Shown here: positions 38,951 to 47,400 of the stretch, piece by piece | How positions within the stretch are numbered: position 1 is the first letter of the stretch | How the letters are laid out: every line of letters starts with the position of its first letter | Source of the DNA: a virus | DNA: 64,000 bases | Direction: 5' to 3' (one strand) | IMG/VR virus record: IMGVR_UViG_3300025314_000001 | Location: 1 to 64,000 of that record | The notes under the pieces: generated by a model | Database searches by the model: none | What the model saw: only the letters and a program-made list of their open reading frames with translations | What the model was told of the DNA's origin: nothing | Made by a program: the position numbers and the translations under genes

Positions 38951-40152
38951 CAGGAAACCGCCTGCACGGTGAGCCGCACGCCGTCCGAAGCTAGGTAATA
39001 GTGGGGTAGCAGAACGTCACCCGAAGGCACCCACCGCGCCGCCGTCTCTGTAACCGCTGTCCCATCAGGGTTGGTCAGTGACACACTCGGAACCCCCACG
39101 ATGCGCCGGTCTGCGTTGCAGATGGCGCCGGCTAAGGTCTTGTTCGTGTAGGTCCACCATCCCGGCCGCACGTCGAAATACCACTTGCAGGCCTTGATGA
39201 CGGCCGCCATGAGCTCGGTCGCATCCACGGTCTCCCGGGTCTGTACCGTGGCGTGAACTACGGTACGTATGCTTTGGATGCCCAGCACTTCCACGGATGC
39301 CCCGAACCCGAGCCAACTTCGCTGCCCGTCTCTTCCACGGAGGTCCTGGGCGAGCAGGCTCCGCAGCGCGTCTGACCAGGCCCAGGAAGCGTCGGCAACG
39401 TAGACCACGCCCCGGTGCCCATCTGGGTCGTGGAAGTACGCGGCGTGCCGAACCCCCCGGCCAGCGCTCAGCACTCCGGCCAGGACCGCAGAGTCGTTAG
39501 GTCCCTGCCGCCCGAGGTAGCAGTGACGGCCAATGTCTCGAATCACCGAATCATCGAGGCCTGTGCTGCCTCCACCCGCCACGATGTCGTAGACGGTGAA
39601 CGCGGGGTCGAACATCGGCTCACAGGTACCGACATTCAGGCCGTCCAGGTAGGGCGTGTTCCCGTGCTCACCGGTGGCCGAGCAGACGATGGAGAGTCCG
39701 ACTGCCGGAGAGTTTGGTGGCACTACGGCCGGCTGGGTGATGGTGTACTCGGCGCCCAAGATCGGTGGGTTCGCCTGGTCGTCGGCGGTCTTGAAGATCT
39801 TCTGCCCCACCCGAATGACTCCCCCCGGCATGTTTCCGGAGACGGGGCGCACCAACACAGCTTCGCCGATTGCCGCCGTTCCTGCGTCGGCTGACAGGAT
39901 CGCGAAGCACTCGGACAGGACGAGTTCTCGGAGTCCATCCCCGTCGGCCTTGGTCAGGCGCGCTTGGAAGAGCTCGTCCTTCAGCCTCGAACGACAAATG
40001 GCCGCCTGGGCAACCCATCCTTCGACGGCGTCACCGTAGCGGCCTGCGTAGAGGTGCGAATACGCCCTCCTTCGATTGTCGTAAAGGAATTGCGCTGCAG
40101 CACTCCGATAGTCCGCGAGTCGCGGAATCTGGTCAGTCCTCGGAATCGGCAT
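38950..40152 (-). CDS. Putative second baseplate-J-like protein
   Basis: 400 residues. A helical start, then LSECFAILSADAGTAAIGEAVLVRP and GVIRVGQKIF, followed by AVVPPNSPAVGLSIVCSATGEHGNTP, recalls the strand-and-loop layout of baseplate J proteins, but the resemblance is partial. Its place between the tail chaperone and the tape measure is unusual for a baseplate gene. It overlaps the end of the frameshifted chaperone ORF. A tail-completion role is an alternative. Confidence 0.5.
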   Translation of the reverse strand: MPIPRTDQIPRLADYRSAAAQFLYDNRRRAYSHLYAGRYGDAVEGWVAQAAICRSRLKDELFQARLTKADGDGLRELVLSECFAILSADAGTAAIGEAVLVRPVSGNMPGGVIRVGQKIFKTADDQANPPILGAEYTITQPAVVPPNSPAVGLSIVCSATGEHGNTPYLDGLNVGTCEPMFDPAFTVYDIVAGGGSTGLDDSVIRDIGRHCYLGRQGPNDSAVLAGVLSAGRGVRHAAYFHDPDGHRGVVYVADASWAWSDALRSLLAQDLRGRDGQRSWLGFGASVEVLGIQSIRTVVHATVQTRETVDATELMAAVIKACKWYFDVRPGWWTYTNKTLAGAICNADRRIVGVPSVSLTNPDGTAVTETAARWVPSGDVLLPHYYLASDGVRLTVQAVS

Positions 40153-40393
40153 GGTCGTCGTCGGGCTGCAGCGTTACGGTCTTGTCGTCGTCGCGCGGCG
40201 AGTTTTCTTCGTTCACGATCTCAGCGAGGCTTGCGATGAACGCGGCTCGGTAGAACGGCCTCCACCCTCGACTTTCCGAGGGCGGGACGTTCCCGTACCG
40301 AGCGATATAGGCCTCATTTTTGACTTGAGCGAAGTAACGTCCCCAGTACTCTCCCGGTCGTCCACGGTACCACTTCAGACGACCTGAATCGCT
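40133..40393 (-). CDS. Frameshift extension of the tail assembly chaperone (gpT-like part)
   Basis: An 86-codon ORF with no start codon of its own, lying in the -1 frame after the chaperone gene. It is entered from the slippery site at 40399-40393 and reads SDSGRLKWYRGRPGEYWG near its start, ending acidic (DDDHADSED). The fused product would be 232 residues. This G/GT arrangement upstream of the tape measure is the classic tail-chaperone design, in which the extension binds the tape measure. Confidence 0.75.
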   Translation of the reverse strand, partial: SDSGRLKWYRGRPGEYWGRYFAQVKNEAYIARYGNVPPSESRGWRPFYRAAFIASLAEIVNEENSPRDDDKTVTLQPDDDHADSED

Positions 40394-40830
40394 TTTCCCA
40401 TCAGCTCCTGGACCTCACCGTAAGTCACGTGGTGAAGTTTTGCGTAGAGCTGCTTCAGTGCCTCAAGGTCCTTGACCTTCAGGAGTCCGCCGCCGCCCGA
40501 TTGCATCAGCTGAGCGTTCATCCGCTTGAACTTGACCTCATTCAGCGCCGGGTAGTTCGCTGGGTCGACCGGATGCTCGGAGATCTCGACCGTGAATCGG
40601 TTGGCGCCGAGTCGCTGCATGGACTTCTGTAGCTTGTCCATCCATTCGCTTTCCCTGCCGACCGGGGGCGGACCCACCATGATGTTTGCGGTGCTTTCGA
40701 ATCCGGCGATCGTGTCTTCATCGAGTTCTCGGAAGCGCACTACGCGCCCCGAGAACCCGAATCCGAACAGAGGCACCTGGTAACATGTGCCACCGTCGGT
40801 GGCCGTAACTTCGCTGACTTCCGTCTTCAT
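40375..40830 (-). CDS. Tail assembly chaperone (gpG-like)
   Basis: 151 residues from the ATG at 40830, chosen for AAAGGGAG upstream; an in-frame ATG 12 codons earlier is possible. The N-terminal half is beta-rich (YQVPLFGFGFSGRVVRFREL) and the C-terminal half helical (VKDLEALKQLYAKLHHVTYG). The last codons carry a GGGAAAA slippery heptamer five codons before the stop, linking it to the -1 frame extension. Located between tube and tape measure, as in other tailed phages. Confidence 0.78.
   Translation of the reverse strand: MKTEVSEVTATDGGTCYQVPLFGFGFSGRVVRFRELDEDTIAGFESTANIMVGPPPVGRESEWMDKLQKSMQRLGANRFTVEISEHPVDPANYPALNEVKFKRMNAQLMQSGGGGLLKVKDLEALKQLYAKLHHVTYGEVQELMGKAIQVV
40393..40399 (-). 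promoter_or_regulatory. Programmed -1 ribosomal frameshift site (GGGAAAA)
   Basis: On the - strand the codons read ATG GGA AAA GCG; slipping back one base re-pairs both tRNAs as GGG AAA and continues AGC GAT TCA in the extension frame. The heptamer fits X-XXY-YYZ, and the zero frame stops five codons later. Confidence 0.8.
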
Positions 40831-40885
40831 GATGCACGACTCCCTTTGCTCCTGTTGACCCCCCACGGACCCGAGCGCTGTGGCC

Positions 40886-41329
40886 TTACAGCGTCAGACC
40901 CTTGATGTACTTGACCCGTACCTTGAGCGGCATTTCGTTACGCTGCCGCTGCCCGCCTACGCTCATCTTCCAGGGTAGGATGGTGAATCCCGCCATGGTG
41001 AGCGCCTTCTGTGTCCCGTCGTTGAACGTGACCTTCACGGCCACCCAGCCCTCTAACGGCTCGGTGTTCGAGTCGGTGTTGTCGGTGTCGACTAGAAGTC
41101 GCTCCAAGAGCTCGAACTTCGTCTGCTTCGTCTGGAGCTCGATCTCGTAGAACTTCGTCAGCTTCTGCGAATCCGTGCGGTCTTCACCGCAGAAGTCATC
41201 CTCGACCACGTCTGCGACCTCGTCGATCGTGAAGGACACGACGTCGATCGCTGTCTGCTGGTCGTCCAAGCTGAAGAGCCACTTGGCGTTTTTGCCCGCC
41301 CATTTCGGTGTGCGCGTACCACGTGCCAT
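40886..41329 (-). CDS. Tail tube protein
   Basis: 147 residues, beta-rich with a central helix, containing IDVVSFTIDEVADVVEDDF, FYEIELQTKQTKFELLERLL and WVAVKVTFNDGTQKALTM. This is the size and strand pattern expected for the tube subunit of a contractile tail. It directly follows the sheath gene and precedes the chaperone, the standard order. No motif proves it alone; position carries much of the call. Confidence 0.75.
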   Translation of the reverse strand: MARGTRTPKWAGKNAKWLFSLDDQQTAIDVVSFTIDEVADVVEDDFCGEDRTDSQKLTKFYEIELQTKQTKFELLERLLVDTDNTDSNTEPLEGWVAVKVTFNDGTQKALTMAGFTILPWKMSVGGQRQRNEMPLKVRVKYIKGLTL

Positions 41330-41373
41330 GTCTATTCTCCCAGTTACGGAAATAGTGCTGTGTAACGCGCCGG

Positions 41374-42885
41374 TTAGGACGCCGTGACCGTGACGGTTTC
41401 CCCGAACTTCATGCTGAGGAAGATCCGGTCCATCCCGCTCGAGGTCGTCACATCGAGCGGCACGATGAAGTTGCCCTCCGCAATGGATTGCGGGGAGTTT
41501 GCTGCTGCGCGGTCGCCGAAGCCGTAATCGACGACGTGCGGCATCTTCAGCGGGTCGAGCTTCACGTTCTTCTTTAGGTTCGACATGAAGCGGTCGATGG
41601 CGATAATGACGTCGTCTTGGATGACCTGAACGTTCGGCGCGCCGGCGAAGTCGCGCAGGCTGCTGACGACACTGGTCGCGATGTAGTGACCGATGCGGGT
41701 GCGGGTGATCCGCTTCTTGGCTGGCGTCGACGGCGCAATCGTCGTCACGCCACCCTCGAAGCTCCAGCCGCCGTTCGGCTCTTTGATGATGGTGTTGATC
41801 CCACGCAGGGTGTTCGATCCCGCGGCTTCGCCGCGCGACGTCTCGAGTGAGACGATGCCGTTCAGCATTTCTCGGATGAATCCCGCTTTGCAGGCCGGCG
41901 AAGTGGACGGCGAGATCTGCGTCATGACCGACGCCAAGAACGAATCCCCCGGCACGAGCCGAAGCGTTCCGTCAATGTCGTCGCGGATCCGTACCCAACC
42001 GTCGACGTAGGCTGCTTGCCAGGACGAGTAACCAGAGGTGGCGACGTCGGTCTGGGCTTGCGCCAGCGTGAGCCCAGAGTCCCCGTGGATCAGTGCCATC
42101 CGGTCGCCCATGAGGGTCGCGTGAGCCACGAGCCCCGCCATGACGCCGGCTCGGTCAACGTCTCCGGGGTCATCCGCAAAGACGACCCGCACGTCTCGGT
42201 CGGACTCGGCTAGCGCTAGACCGTAGTCTCCGGACCCAGCCGTACCGAGGTAACGCGCCGAGTTTACGGTGCCGTCGGAACCGGTGCTGAAGCTTCCGGT
42301 GCCGTCTGTCGGACGTCCCGTGTTCGAGCGCGTCATGGACCCGAGCAGGATGCATCCCGTTGTCGTCGGGTCCGTGTAGGACGACCCCGACGCATCGACG
42401 TTGCGCAGGATGTCTGAGCTGGTACCGCTCGCCCCGGTGATCGTGATCGTTAGGTCGAAGTGGTTGGCGTCTCCGTCGGATGCGGCGGCGATGGTCCACG
42501 TGACGGAGTTGCCGGCGGCCCCAACGTACTTCAGCGTGGCGACCAGGATGGTGGTTCCGCCATTCACTAGGTTCGCCGTCGCCTTCGCCGCTGCGCTCCC
42601 GACGGCGCGCACGATACGGAGGTCGTACCAGCCCTTTTTTAGCAGTGCGAGATACCCTGAACCGGTGCGGGTCATCCCGGGAGGCGCCATCGTCAACGCC
42701 AGGTCTCCGATGTTCGTCGGGTGAAAGGGCGTTGCCTGGTCGACATGGGTGGGACCCCACGGGAACTGTCCCAGTAGTAACGCGGTAGCGGTCCCGGCGG
42801 ACTGCACCAGCGCCGGGGGCTCGCGCTCGATCGCGTAGATCCCCATCAACGTTGGAGTCGTGATGGATTGGACGAATACAGGCAT
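41374..42885 (-). CDS. Contractile tail sheath protein
   Basis: 503 residues. An N-terminal strand region (YAIEREPPALVQSAGTATAL and GQFPWGPTH), a Ser/Thr/Gly-rich inserted domain (about 105-220), the central fold with DRMALIHGD and a C-terminal part with MNGIVSLETSRGEAAGSNTL, TRIGHYIATSVVSSLRDFAG and GFGDRAAANSPQSI. These are the conserved sheath core features and they define a myovirus. An upstream hairpin pair may control translation. It is the first gene of the tail module. Confidence 0.85.
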   Translation of the reverse strand: MPVFVQSITTPTLMGIYAIEREPPALVQSAGTATALLLGQFPWGPTHVDQATPFHPTNIGDLALTMAPPGMTRTGSGYLALLKKGWYDLRIVRAVGSAAAKATANLVNGGTTILVATLKYVGAAGNSVTWTIAAASDGDANHFDLTITITGASGTSSDILRNVDASGSSYTDPTTTGCILLGSMTRSNTGRPTDGTGSFSTGSDGTVNSARYLGTAGSGDYGLALAESDRDVRVVFADDPGDVDRAGVMAGLVAHATLMGDRMALIHGDSGLTLAQAQTDVATSGYSSWQAAYVDGWVRIRDDIDGTLRLVPGDSFLASVMTQISPSTSPACKAGFIREMLNGIVSLETSRGEAAGSNTLRGINTIIKEPNGGWSFEGGVTTIAPSTPAKKRITRTRIGHYIATSVVSSLRDFAGAPNVQVIQDDVIIAIDRFMSNLKKNVKLDPLKMPHVVDYGFGDRAAANSPQSIAEGNFIVPLDVTTSSGMDRIFLSMKFGETVTVTAS

Positions 42886-42888
42886 TGC

Positions 42889-42927
42889 GCCCTCGTTTTG
42901 GTTGTGACGAGGGCAGAGCTTGCCCTC
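42889..42927 (-). promoter_or_regulatory. Competing hairpins at the sheath gene start
   Basis: Three near-identical segments (GCCCTCG 42889-42895, CGAGGGC 42908-42914, TGCCCTC 42921-42927) allow two exclusive stems. The start-proximal stem hides the GAGGG Shine-Dalgarno five bases before the ATG at 42885; the distal stem frees it. This could be a translational switch. The remaining part of the 136-base gap shows no ORF. Confidence 0.42.
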
Positions 42928-43021
42928 GGGTTCCTACGTCAGCTGAGCTCGTGGCTCAGGCAACCCAGATCGCTTCACCGTCTACGGTGATGTTTGCTCC
43001 GCCCAGTGTCAGATGGTCGTG

Positions 43022-43645
43022 TTACGGAATGCGATTGTCGAACACGTCAATCTCTTCACGCGGTAAGGCGCTGTCGAGCAGAATACCCAGCGCAATCCGT
43101 AACAGCTGCGGGCTTTGCGCGGTCACCGTCGCCACCATGTGGGCCTCCCCATCGATAGTGGCGCGCCACTCATTGACCCGAACTGGGCTCGGAGAATCCG
43201 TGATGTCCGGGGGGTCGAAATCGAAGTCGACGTGCCCTTCGAACCCGTCGAGCTGAGCGTTGAACTCGAGCAGGATTCCGTCGCGTACCGGGTTGCCGGC
43301 GCCCAACGTGAAGAGCGGACCCTTGTGCAGTACGTCCTCCAGGTCCGCCAGCATCTGGTCTCGCTCGGCCTGGGACTGCGACCAGATGTCGATCTGGATG
43401 GGCTGATTCCGGTCTGCGAAACGCCACGTGTAGAGCCCCGTGGTCGCGTCCACCGGTACCATATCGACGTCGTCGATGTTAACCTGCTCGTCCTCGGCAG
43501 AGCCGGCGCACAGGATGGTCACGGCCCGCGGGGGAAGCGGTGCATCAGCCGCCGGCCACTCGTAGCTGATGACGGTGTCCGGCATCTGCCCAGCGATGAA
43601 CCGCCCAAGCGCCGCGCAGGCGGCTTTCTGGATGGGCTGGGTCAT
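43022..43645 (-). CDS. Hypothetical neck/tail-terminator-position protein
   Basis: 207 residues. Beta-rich with a central FADRNQPIQIDIWSQSQAER segment and DQMLADLEDVLH, the style of small tail-terminator proteins (cf. lambda gpU or gp22-like proteins), but no conserved motif is secure. It lies just before the sheath gene, where tail completion genes are normally found. There is a 3-base gap to the upstream gene. Confidence 0.62.
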   Translation of the reverse strand: MTQPIQKAACAALGRFIAGQMPDTVISYEWPAADAPLPPRAVTILCAGSAEDEQVNIDDVDMVPVDATTGLYTWRFADRNQPIQIDIWSQSQAERDQMLADLEDVLHKGPLFTLGAGNPVRDGILLEFNAQLDGFEGHVDFDFDPPDITDSPSPVRVNEWRATIDGEAHMVATVTAQSPQLLRIALGILLDSALPREEIDVFDNRIP

Positions 43646-43648
43646 GGG

Positions 43649-43912
43649 TCAAGCTTCCGGGAAGTCCGAGGCGCCGCAGCACTCACAGAAGTTGAATTCC
43701 TGTCCCATCCATAGACGCAGTACCAATGGGCGAAGGTGGTAGACGACCTCCGTGTCCTCGTGCCTCGGAGCATCGCAGAGCCGGGCGCGGCCCATGCGCA
43801 AGAGTAGGTTATCATGCGCCCTGTCCCACACCTGTACGTCGCAACGTTCAGGATCTGATTCCGCCTCGCCTAGAGCCACGAGTGCCGCAGCGGTCTGCCT
43901 GTCGTAGATCAT
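43649..43912 (-). CDS. Small hypothetical neck-region protein
   Basis: 87 residues, acidic, with three Cys near the end (NFCECCGASDF) that may bind a metal. It begins inside a 4-base overlap with the upstream neck gene. It is one of the small genes between head and tail modules; function unknown. Confidence 0.6.
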   Translation of the reverse strand: MIYDRQTAAALVALGEAESDPERCDVQVWDRAHDNLLLRMGRARLCDAPRHEDTEVVYHLRPLVLRLWMGQEFNFCECCGASDFPEA

Positions 43913-44487
43913 CGGTTCCCGCCCCGGTCGGGCAATGCCCTGCGTACTTCCTCAGCAAGAATCTCGCGAACCCGGGGTATGGACGACCTCATGAACCAGT
44001 GAGGTCTGGTCCCGTGGGCCGCGATGGACCGCTGGATGCCGCGGGCGATGCGCGCAGCGTCTTCGACCTGCTGGCCTCCGGCCGCGGCGGCCATGGCGTG
44101 CAGCTCTCCAGCGATGCGTGCTGCATGATGCCGAGTCGTGCTTCCGGTAAGCCTACGGTGAGGGTTCACTCGCCCACGGGTGTCTATCCCCTGCATCCCT
44201 CGGAGATTCACCCAGTCGATAAGGGGAGCCAGTGGGGGCCAGTGGGGCCTAGACCCGCGCTCCACCGAAGCAGCATGGGGAGCGTCGGCGATGATGGTGT
44301 GGAAGGGGCCCGTGTGGACGGAGTCCCGGAGTTCCCCGAACGCCACCGGCATGTGCCGCCGGACGTACTGGGCTCCCCGATCGGCGGCCCGTCGCCTGGC
44401 GTCGTCAAGCCTGCGCTCACGCGACTCGTGGTCCCTTGAGATCTTCCTTAAGGCCGCCGCGAGCGACTTGAACTTGAACTCAGCCAC
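43909..44487 (-). CDS. Head-tail joining protein (HK97 gp10-like)
   Basis: 192 residues. A basic helical start (RDHESRERRLDDARRRAADR) leads to VRRHMPVAFGELRDSVHTG, AASVERGSRPHWPP and LIDWVN, the pattern of HK97-gp10-type neck/tail-completion proteins. The C-terminal part is helical and Ala/Arg-rich. Position between capsid-adaptor genes and sheath supports this. Confidence 0.7.
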   Translation of the reverse strand: MAEFKFKSLAAALRKISRDHESRERRLDDARRRAADRGAQYVRRHMPVAFGELRDSVHTGPFHTIIADAPHAASVERGSRPHWPPLAPLIDWVNLRGMQGIDTRGRVNPHRRLTGSTTRHHAARIAGELHAMAAAAGGQQVEDAARIARGIQRSIAAHGTRPHWFMRSSIPRVREILAEEVRRALPDRGGNR

Positions 44488-44496
44488 GGGCGTGCC

Positions 44497-45588
44497 TCAG
44501 TGAAGCTTCTCCACCGCAAACCGCAGGTTCTGCTCAATGCGGGGCCGGTGCTCTACAGGGAGCAGACCCATGAGCAACCGCCGAGCTACCCTTGCGCTCT
44601 CTTCGTACTTGCCGACCCAGTAAGCCGCGATAGAGAGCTCATCGAGGCTCCGCCACCGGTAGACGCCTTCGTCCAGAAATAGCGTGTCGTCCGGCTTATC
44701 GATGCGCGTAGCGGCGGAGGCAAACAGGTAAGCGGGCCAGAGGGCTCCGGTTTCCCGGTGCATCCGTGCGAGCTCGCAGAGCGGCTCGGCGCGCGTCGGG
44801 CGGACCTGGTAGGCCCGGAGATAGGCCTCGATGGCCTCGGCTCTGCGCCCCAGGTGTTCGAGGTTCCGCGCTACCTGAAACTCAGAGTACCAGACCTCTT
44901 CATCCCAACCGCCCATTTGGGCTCGGCGCCGGTAGGCTTCTAGCGAATTCTCGTACTGCTTGGCGTCCCGCCAGCTCTGGCCGAGGTAGAAGACGTAACG
45001 CGAGTTGTTCGGTTCCTTCTCGAGCGCCTTGGTGATGCCCAGGGCGTGCCGCGTGTACTTCTCCTCCGGGCTCAGCTGGTTCTGCGCCGAGTCGAAGAGG
45101 CCGTGCACGAGTGGCCCCGGCAGACGAGATTCAGTGTGCGGGGCGTCGCAGTAAATGGCCTCGTGGTAGGCGCCACGGTACTCCCACGGGGTCGAGCTCC
45201 GGACCAGCTTCGTCAGCCAGAACCGTACTTCTGAAGCGCCAGACCGTAGCTGCAGCTGGTAGCCGTCGTGTTCGAGCTTTGGCCAGCTGAAGCGCTCTGG
45301 AGCGACAAAGACTTCGTCGGCGTCGAGCACCAGGATGTAGTCGGCTTTTCCGCGCGCCAGTTCCAGAGCCTCGGTTCGGTTGGTGCCGAAGTCCTGCCAG
45401 GGGCGCCGGTGGAGCTCTCCGGGCTTCTGGGCGCCGGCCATGAACTCGCGGATGACCGCGTCGGTTCCGTCCGTGGACTCCAGGTCGTCAACGATGACCC
45501 AGCTATCGATGAACGGCGCGACGGAGCCGAGGCAACGCCGGATGACGTGCGCCTCGTTCTTCACGATCATGTTGAGGCAGACGCTCAT
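44497..45588 (-). CDS. Family 2 glycosyltransferase with TPR-like tail
   Basis: 363 residues from the ATG at 45588 (ATGA overlap with the methyltransferase). SVCLNMIVKNEAHVIRRCLGS, VIVDDLESTDGT and YILVLDADEVF (DxD, about residue 88) define a GT2 catalytic domain. Residues about 185-360 form helical repeats (e.g. RYVFYLGQSWRDAKQYENSL, AIEAYLRAYQVRP), TPR-like. Enzymes of this layout often glycosylate proteins. Part of the cassette 44497-47328, so virion proteins are likely targets. Confidence 0.88.
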   Translation of the reverse strand: MSVCLNMIVKNEAHVIRRCLGSVAPFIDSWVIVDDLESTDGTDAVIREFMAGAQKPGELHRRPWQDFGTNRTEALELARGKADYILVLDADEVFVAPERFSWPKLEHDGYQLQLRSGASEVRFWLTKLVRSSTPWEYRGAYHEAIYCDAPHTESRLPGPLVHGLFDSAQNQLSPEEKYTRHALGITKALEKEPNNSRYVFYLGQSWRDAKQYENSLEAYRRRAQMGGWDEEVWYSEFQVARNLEHLGRRAEAIEAYLRAYQVRPTRAEPLCELARMHRETGALWPAYLFASAATRIDKPDDTLFLDEGVYRWRSLDELSIAAYWVGKYEESARVARRLLMGLLPVEHRPRIEQNLRFAVEKLH

Positions 45589-46106
45589 CCAAACGTTCCG
45601 TACCGACTCGGCTTGATGGCGTGCATCGAGAAGAATAGGTTTCCGCCCTGCCGCTGCGTCCACATCTTCCCGAAGTCGGCCTTGAAGAGCCACCGGTAGT
45701 CGGACATCCAGGTGTGGCCGACCTGAATCCAGTATTGCTCCTGATCGAGAAAGACCAGCGTCTGCTCGGTGAGCATCCGGCGGTGCCCAGGGTCGCCCCA
45801 GGCGTGCTCATGGCTCGCCAGCGGGACCGAGGCCGCAAACAGACCGCCCGGCTTCAGGATGCGCCAGAACTCCGTGAACTGCTCGAAGAAGAACCGGTAG
45901 TCCCCCTGCATACCCGTGTGCTCGAGCACTTCGTAGGCGTGAATCTCGTCGAAGGCGTCCGCCTCGAAAGGGAGGGGTAGGCGCTCGAGGTCATGCAAAA
46001 CGTCGGGCTTGTGGTCGGGGTTGATGTCGAGCGTGACCAGCTTCGTCCACGGCGTATTGCCGACGCGCTTTTCGTGCAGCGCGCCGCAGCCAAGGAGAAG
46101 TTCCAT
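45585..46106 (-). CDS. SAM-dependent methyltransferase
   Basis: 173 residues from the ATG at 46106 behind GGGGGGAG; a start eight codons earlier is possible. ELLLGCGALHEKR is a modified motif I, TLDINPDHKPDVLHDLERLP carries the acidic and post-I positions, and YEVLEHTG then FWRILKPGGLFAASVPL follow. Together with two glycosyltransferases in the same cassette it may make or cap a sugar on the virion. Distantly similar in plan to the enzyme at 12128-12670. Confidence 0.82.
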   Translation of the reverse strand: MELLLGCGALHEKRVGNTPWTKLVTLDINPDHKPDVLHDLERLPLPFEADAFDEIHAYEVLEHTGMQGDYRFFFEQFTEFWRILKPGGLFAASVPLASHEHAWGDPGHRRMLTEQTLVFLDQEQYWIQVGHTWMSDYRWLFKADFGKMWTQRQGGNLFFSMHAIKPSRYGTFG

Positions 46107-46108
46107 GA

Positions 46109-46219
46109 TTACTCCCCCCGCGAGGCGCATCGACGCGCTCGTCCGCGTTCAATTAGTGCGCGGTACTGCTTGCCTGTGAATCGTTGCAGATCATCGAATA
46201 CCAGGACGCTGATGGACAT
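46109..46219 (-). CDS. 36-residue basic peptide
   Basis: Starts at an ATG overlapping the bacterioferritin stop (TGATG) and stops two bases before the methyltransferase gene. It reads MSISVLVFDDLQRFTGKQYR and then a basic tail (RGRARRCASRGE). Perfect fit into the gap supports a real gene; no function is suggested by the sequence. Confidence 0.45.
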   Translation of the reverse strand: MSISVLVFDDLQRFTGKQYRALIERGRARRCASRGE

Positions 46220-46692
46220 CAGCCCCCCGCGACCTGATTCGCCAGGTAGTTGTCGATTCCGATCTGGGCAATCTGGTCAAGCTGCTGCTCGCTCCACAGA
46301 AGGTGGTCTTCTTCGGACTTCAGATGCTCCTCGAAGAGCGCCCGGCTGCCTTCGTCCTTGAGCTCCACGGCGAGCAACACGGACTCGTTGTACTTGGATA
46401 CGGCGTCGGCTTCCGCCGCCCGGTCGTTCTCGAGCATGGCCTTGGGTTCCGCACCGATCCGGATCTCGTTGAGCTTGCTCACGATGGGCTTTCCCTCGAG
46501 GAACAGGATCCGGTCGATGAGTTCATCGGCGTGCCCCATCTCGGAGCGAGCGAGCCCCATGACGTGTTTTGCCAACGCCGCGTATCCCCATCGGCCATAC
46601 ATGGCCGCGTGTACCACGTACTGGTTGATCGCCGTTAGCTCCTCGGAGAGACGCTCGTTCAGAGCTGCGATGATTCTTGGGTTGCCTTTCAT
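46219..46692 (-). CDS. bfr: Bacterioferritin
   Basis: 157 residues, matching E. coli Bfr (158) almost colinearly. The ferroxidase ligands are all present: Glu18, Glu51, His54, Glu94, Glu127, His130, as is Met52, which ligates the inter-subunit heme in E. coli Bfr. The start KGNPRIIAALNERLSEEL and ILFLEGKP are family signatures. Bfr forms 24-subunit shells that oxidise and store iron. Finding it in the middle of a phage structural operon is very unusual; it could sequester iron during infection, protect from oxidative damage, or be carried in the virion. It sits between two sugar/methyl-transferase genes. Confidence 0.9.
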   Translation of the reverse strand: MKGNPRIIAALNERLSEELTAINQYVVHAAMYGRWGYAALAKHVMGLARSEMGHADELIDRILFLEGKPIVSKLNEIRIGAEPKAMLENDRAAEADAVSKYNESVLLAVELKDEGSRALFEEHLKSEEDHLLWSEQQLDQIAQIGIDNYLANQVAGG

Positions 46693-46695
46693 GAC

Positions 46696-47328
46696 TCACC
46701 ACTTGGGGTAAAAAACTGTGTTTCCGTCGGTGTGGCCCAGGACGACTCCGGGGTGCGCCCAAATCTGCGTGCCGATGTCGCGCACTCGGCAATGGAAGGC
46801 GGTGTCCTCACCTTGCAGGATCCCCTTGTGGAAGAACTGCATGTGCAGGGCCCTAGTCATTCCGGCCTTCTCGGAAGTCTTGTAGGCCAGTGAGCGATAC
46901 TCATCAAAGAGCCGCACCACCAACCCCCGCTTGACAACCTGGAACCCATACCCCGCACTCTCGAACGTCCAGGGTGCCGACGGTTTCGGCTTCGGACACG
47001 GCATGATTACCGGCTCTGCCGCCGCGTTCTTGTAGCAGTAGACGCCGATCGCCAGGTCGACGTTCATGTCGATCAGTGTCTCGGCTTGCTCTGGAGTCCA
47101 CCCGATGTCGGCGTCGACGCTCAGGAAGTGCGACAACCCAGAGTCGAGAAACCGAAGAATCATCTCGTCGCGTGAGTTGCAGATCCCCATTGCTTTGAGG
47201 CTATCCACGCGCACGCGCCCTTGCCAGCGCACCCTTGCTTCGAGCATTCCGGCAACGCAAACGTCGTGGATCTGCCCTTTCTCACTCTGCACGCCGACGA
47301 AGATACCCGCCGTCTCGCTCACACCCAT
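46696..47328 (-). CDS. Glycosyltransferase-like protein
   Basis: 210 residues from the ATG at 47328, behind AGGAGCAGAGT. ICNSRDEMILRFLDSG and LSVDADIGWTPEQ (DxD near residue 72) form the sugar-nucleotide site of a GT-A enzyme; GEDTAFHCRVRDIG near the end is the usual second acidic/His region. Similar proteins are scattered through phage genomes without known substrates. First gene of the cassette that also holds bacterioferritin, a methyltransferase and a second glycosyltransferase. Confidence 0.8.
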   Translation of the reverse strand: MGVSETAGIFVGVQSEKGQIHDVCVAGMLEARVRWQGRVRVDSLKAMGICNSRDEMILRFLDSGLSHFLSVDADIGWTPEQAETLIDMNVDLAIGVYCYKNAAAEPVIMPCPKPKPSAPWTFESAGYGFQVVKRGLVVRLFDEYRSLAYKTSEKAGMTRALHMQFFHKGILQGEDTAFHCRVRDIGTQIWAHPGVVLGHTDGNTVFYPKW

Positions 47329-47400
47329 ACTCTGCTCCTGTTCTTCAGCCGACACCCCGGGCCAACGGGGAGAGGACTGGTTCCTTGCGCTACCCCGCGT

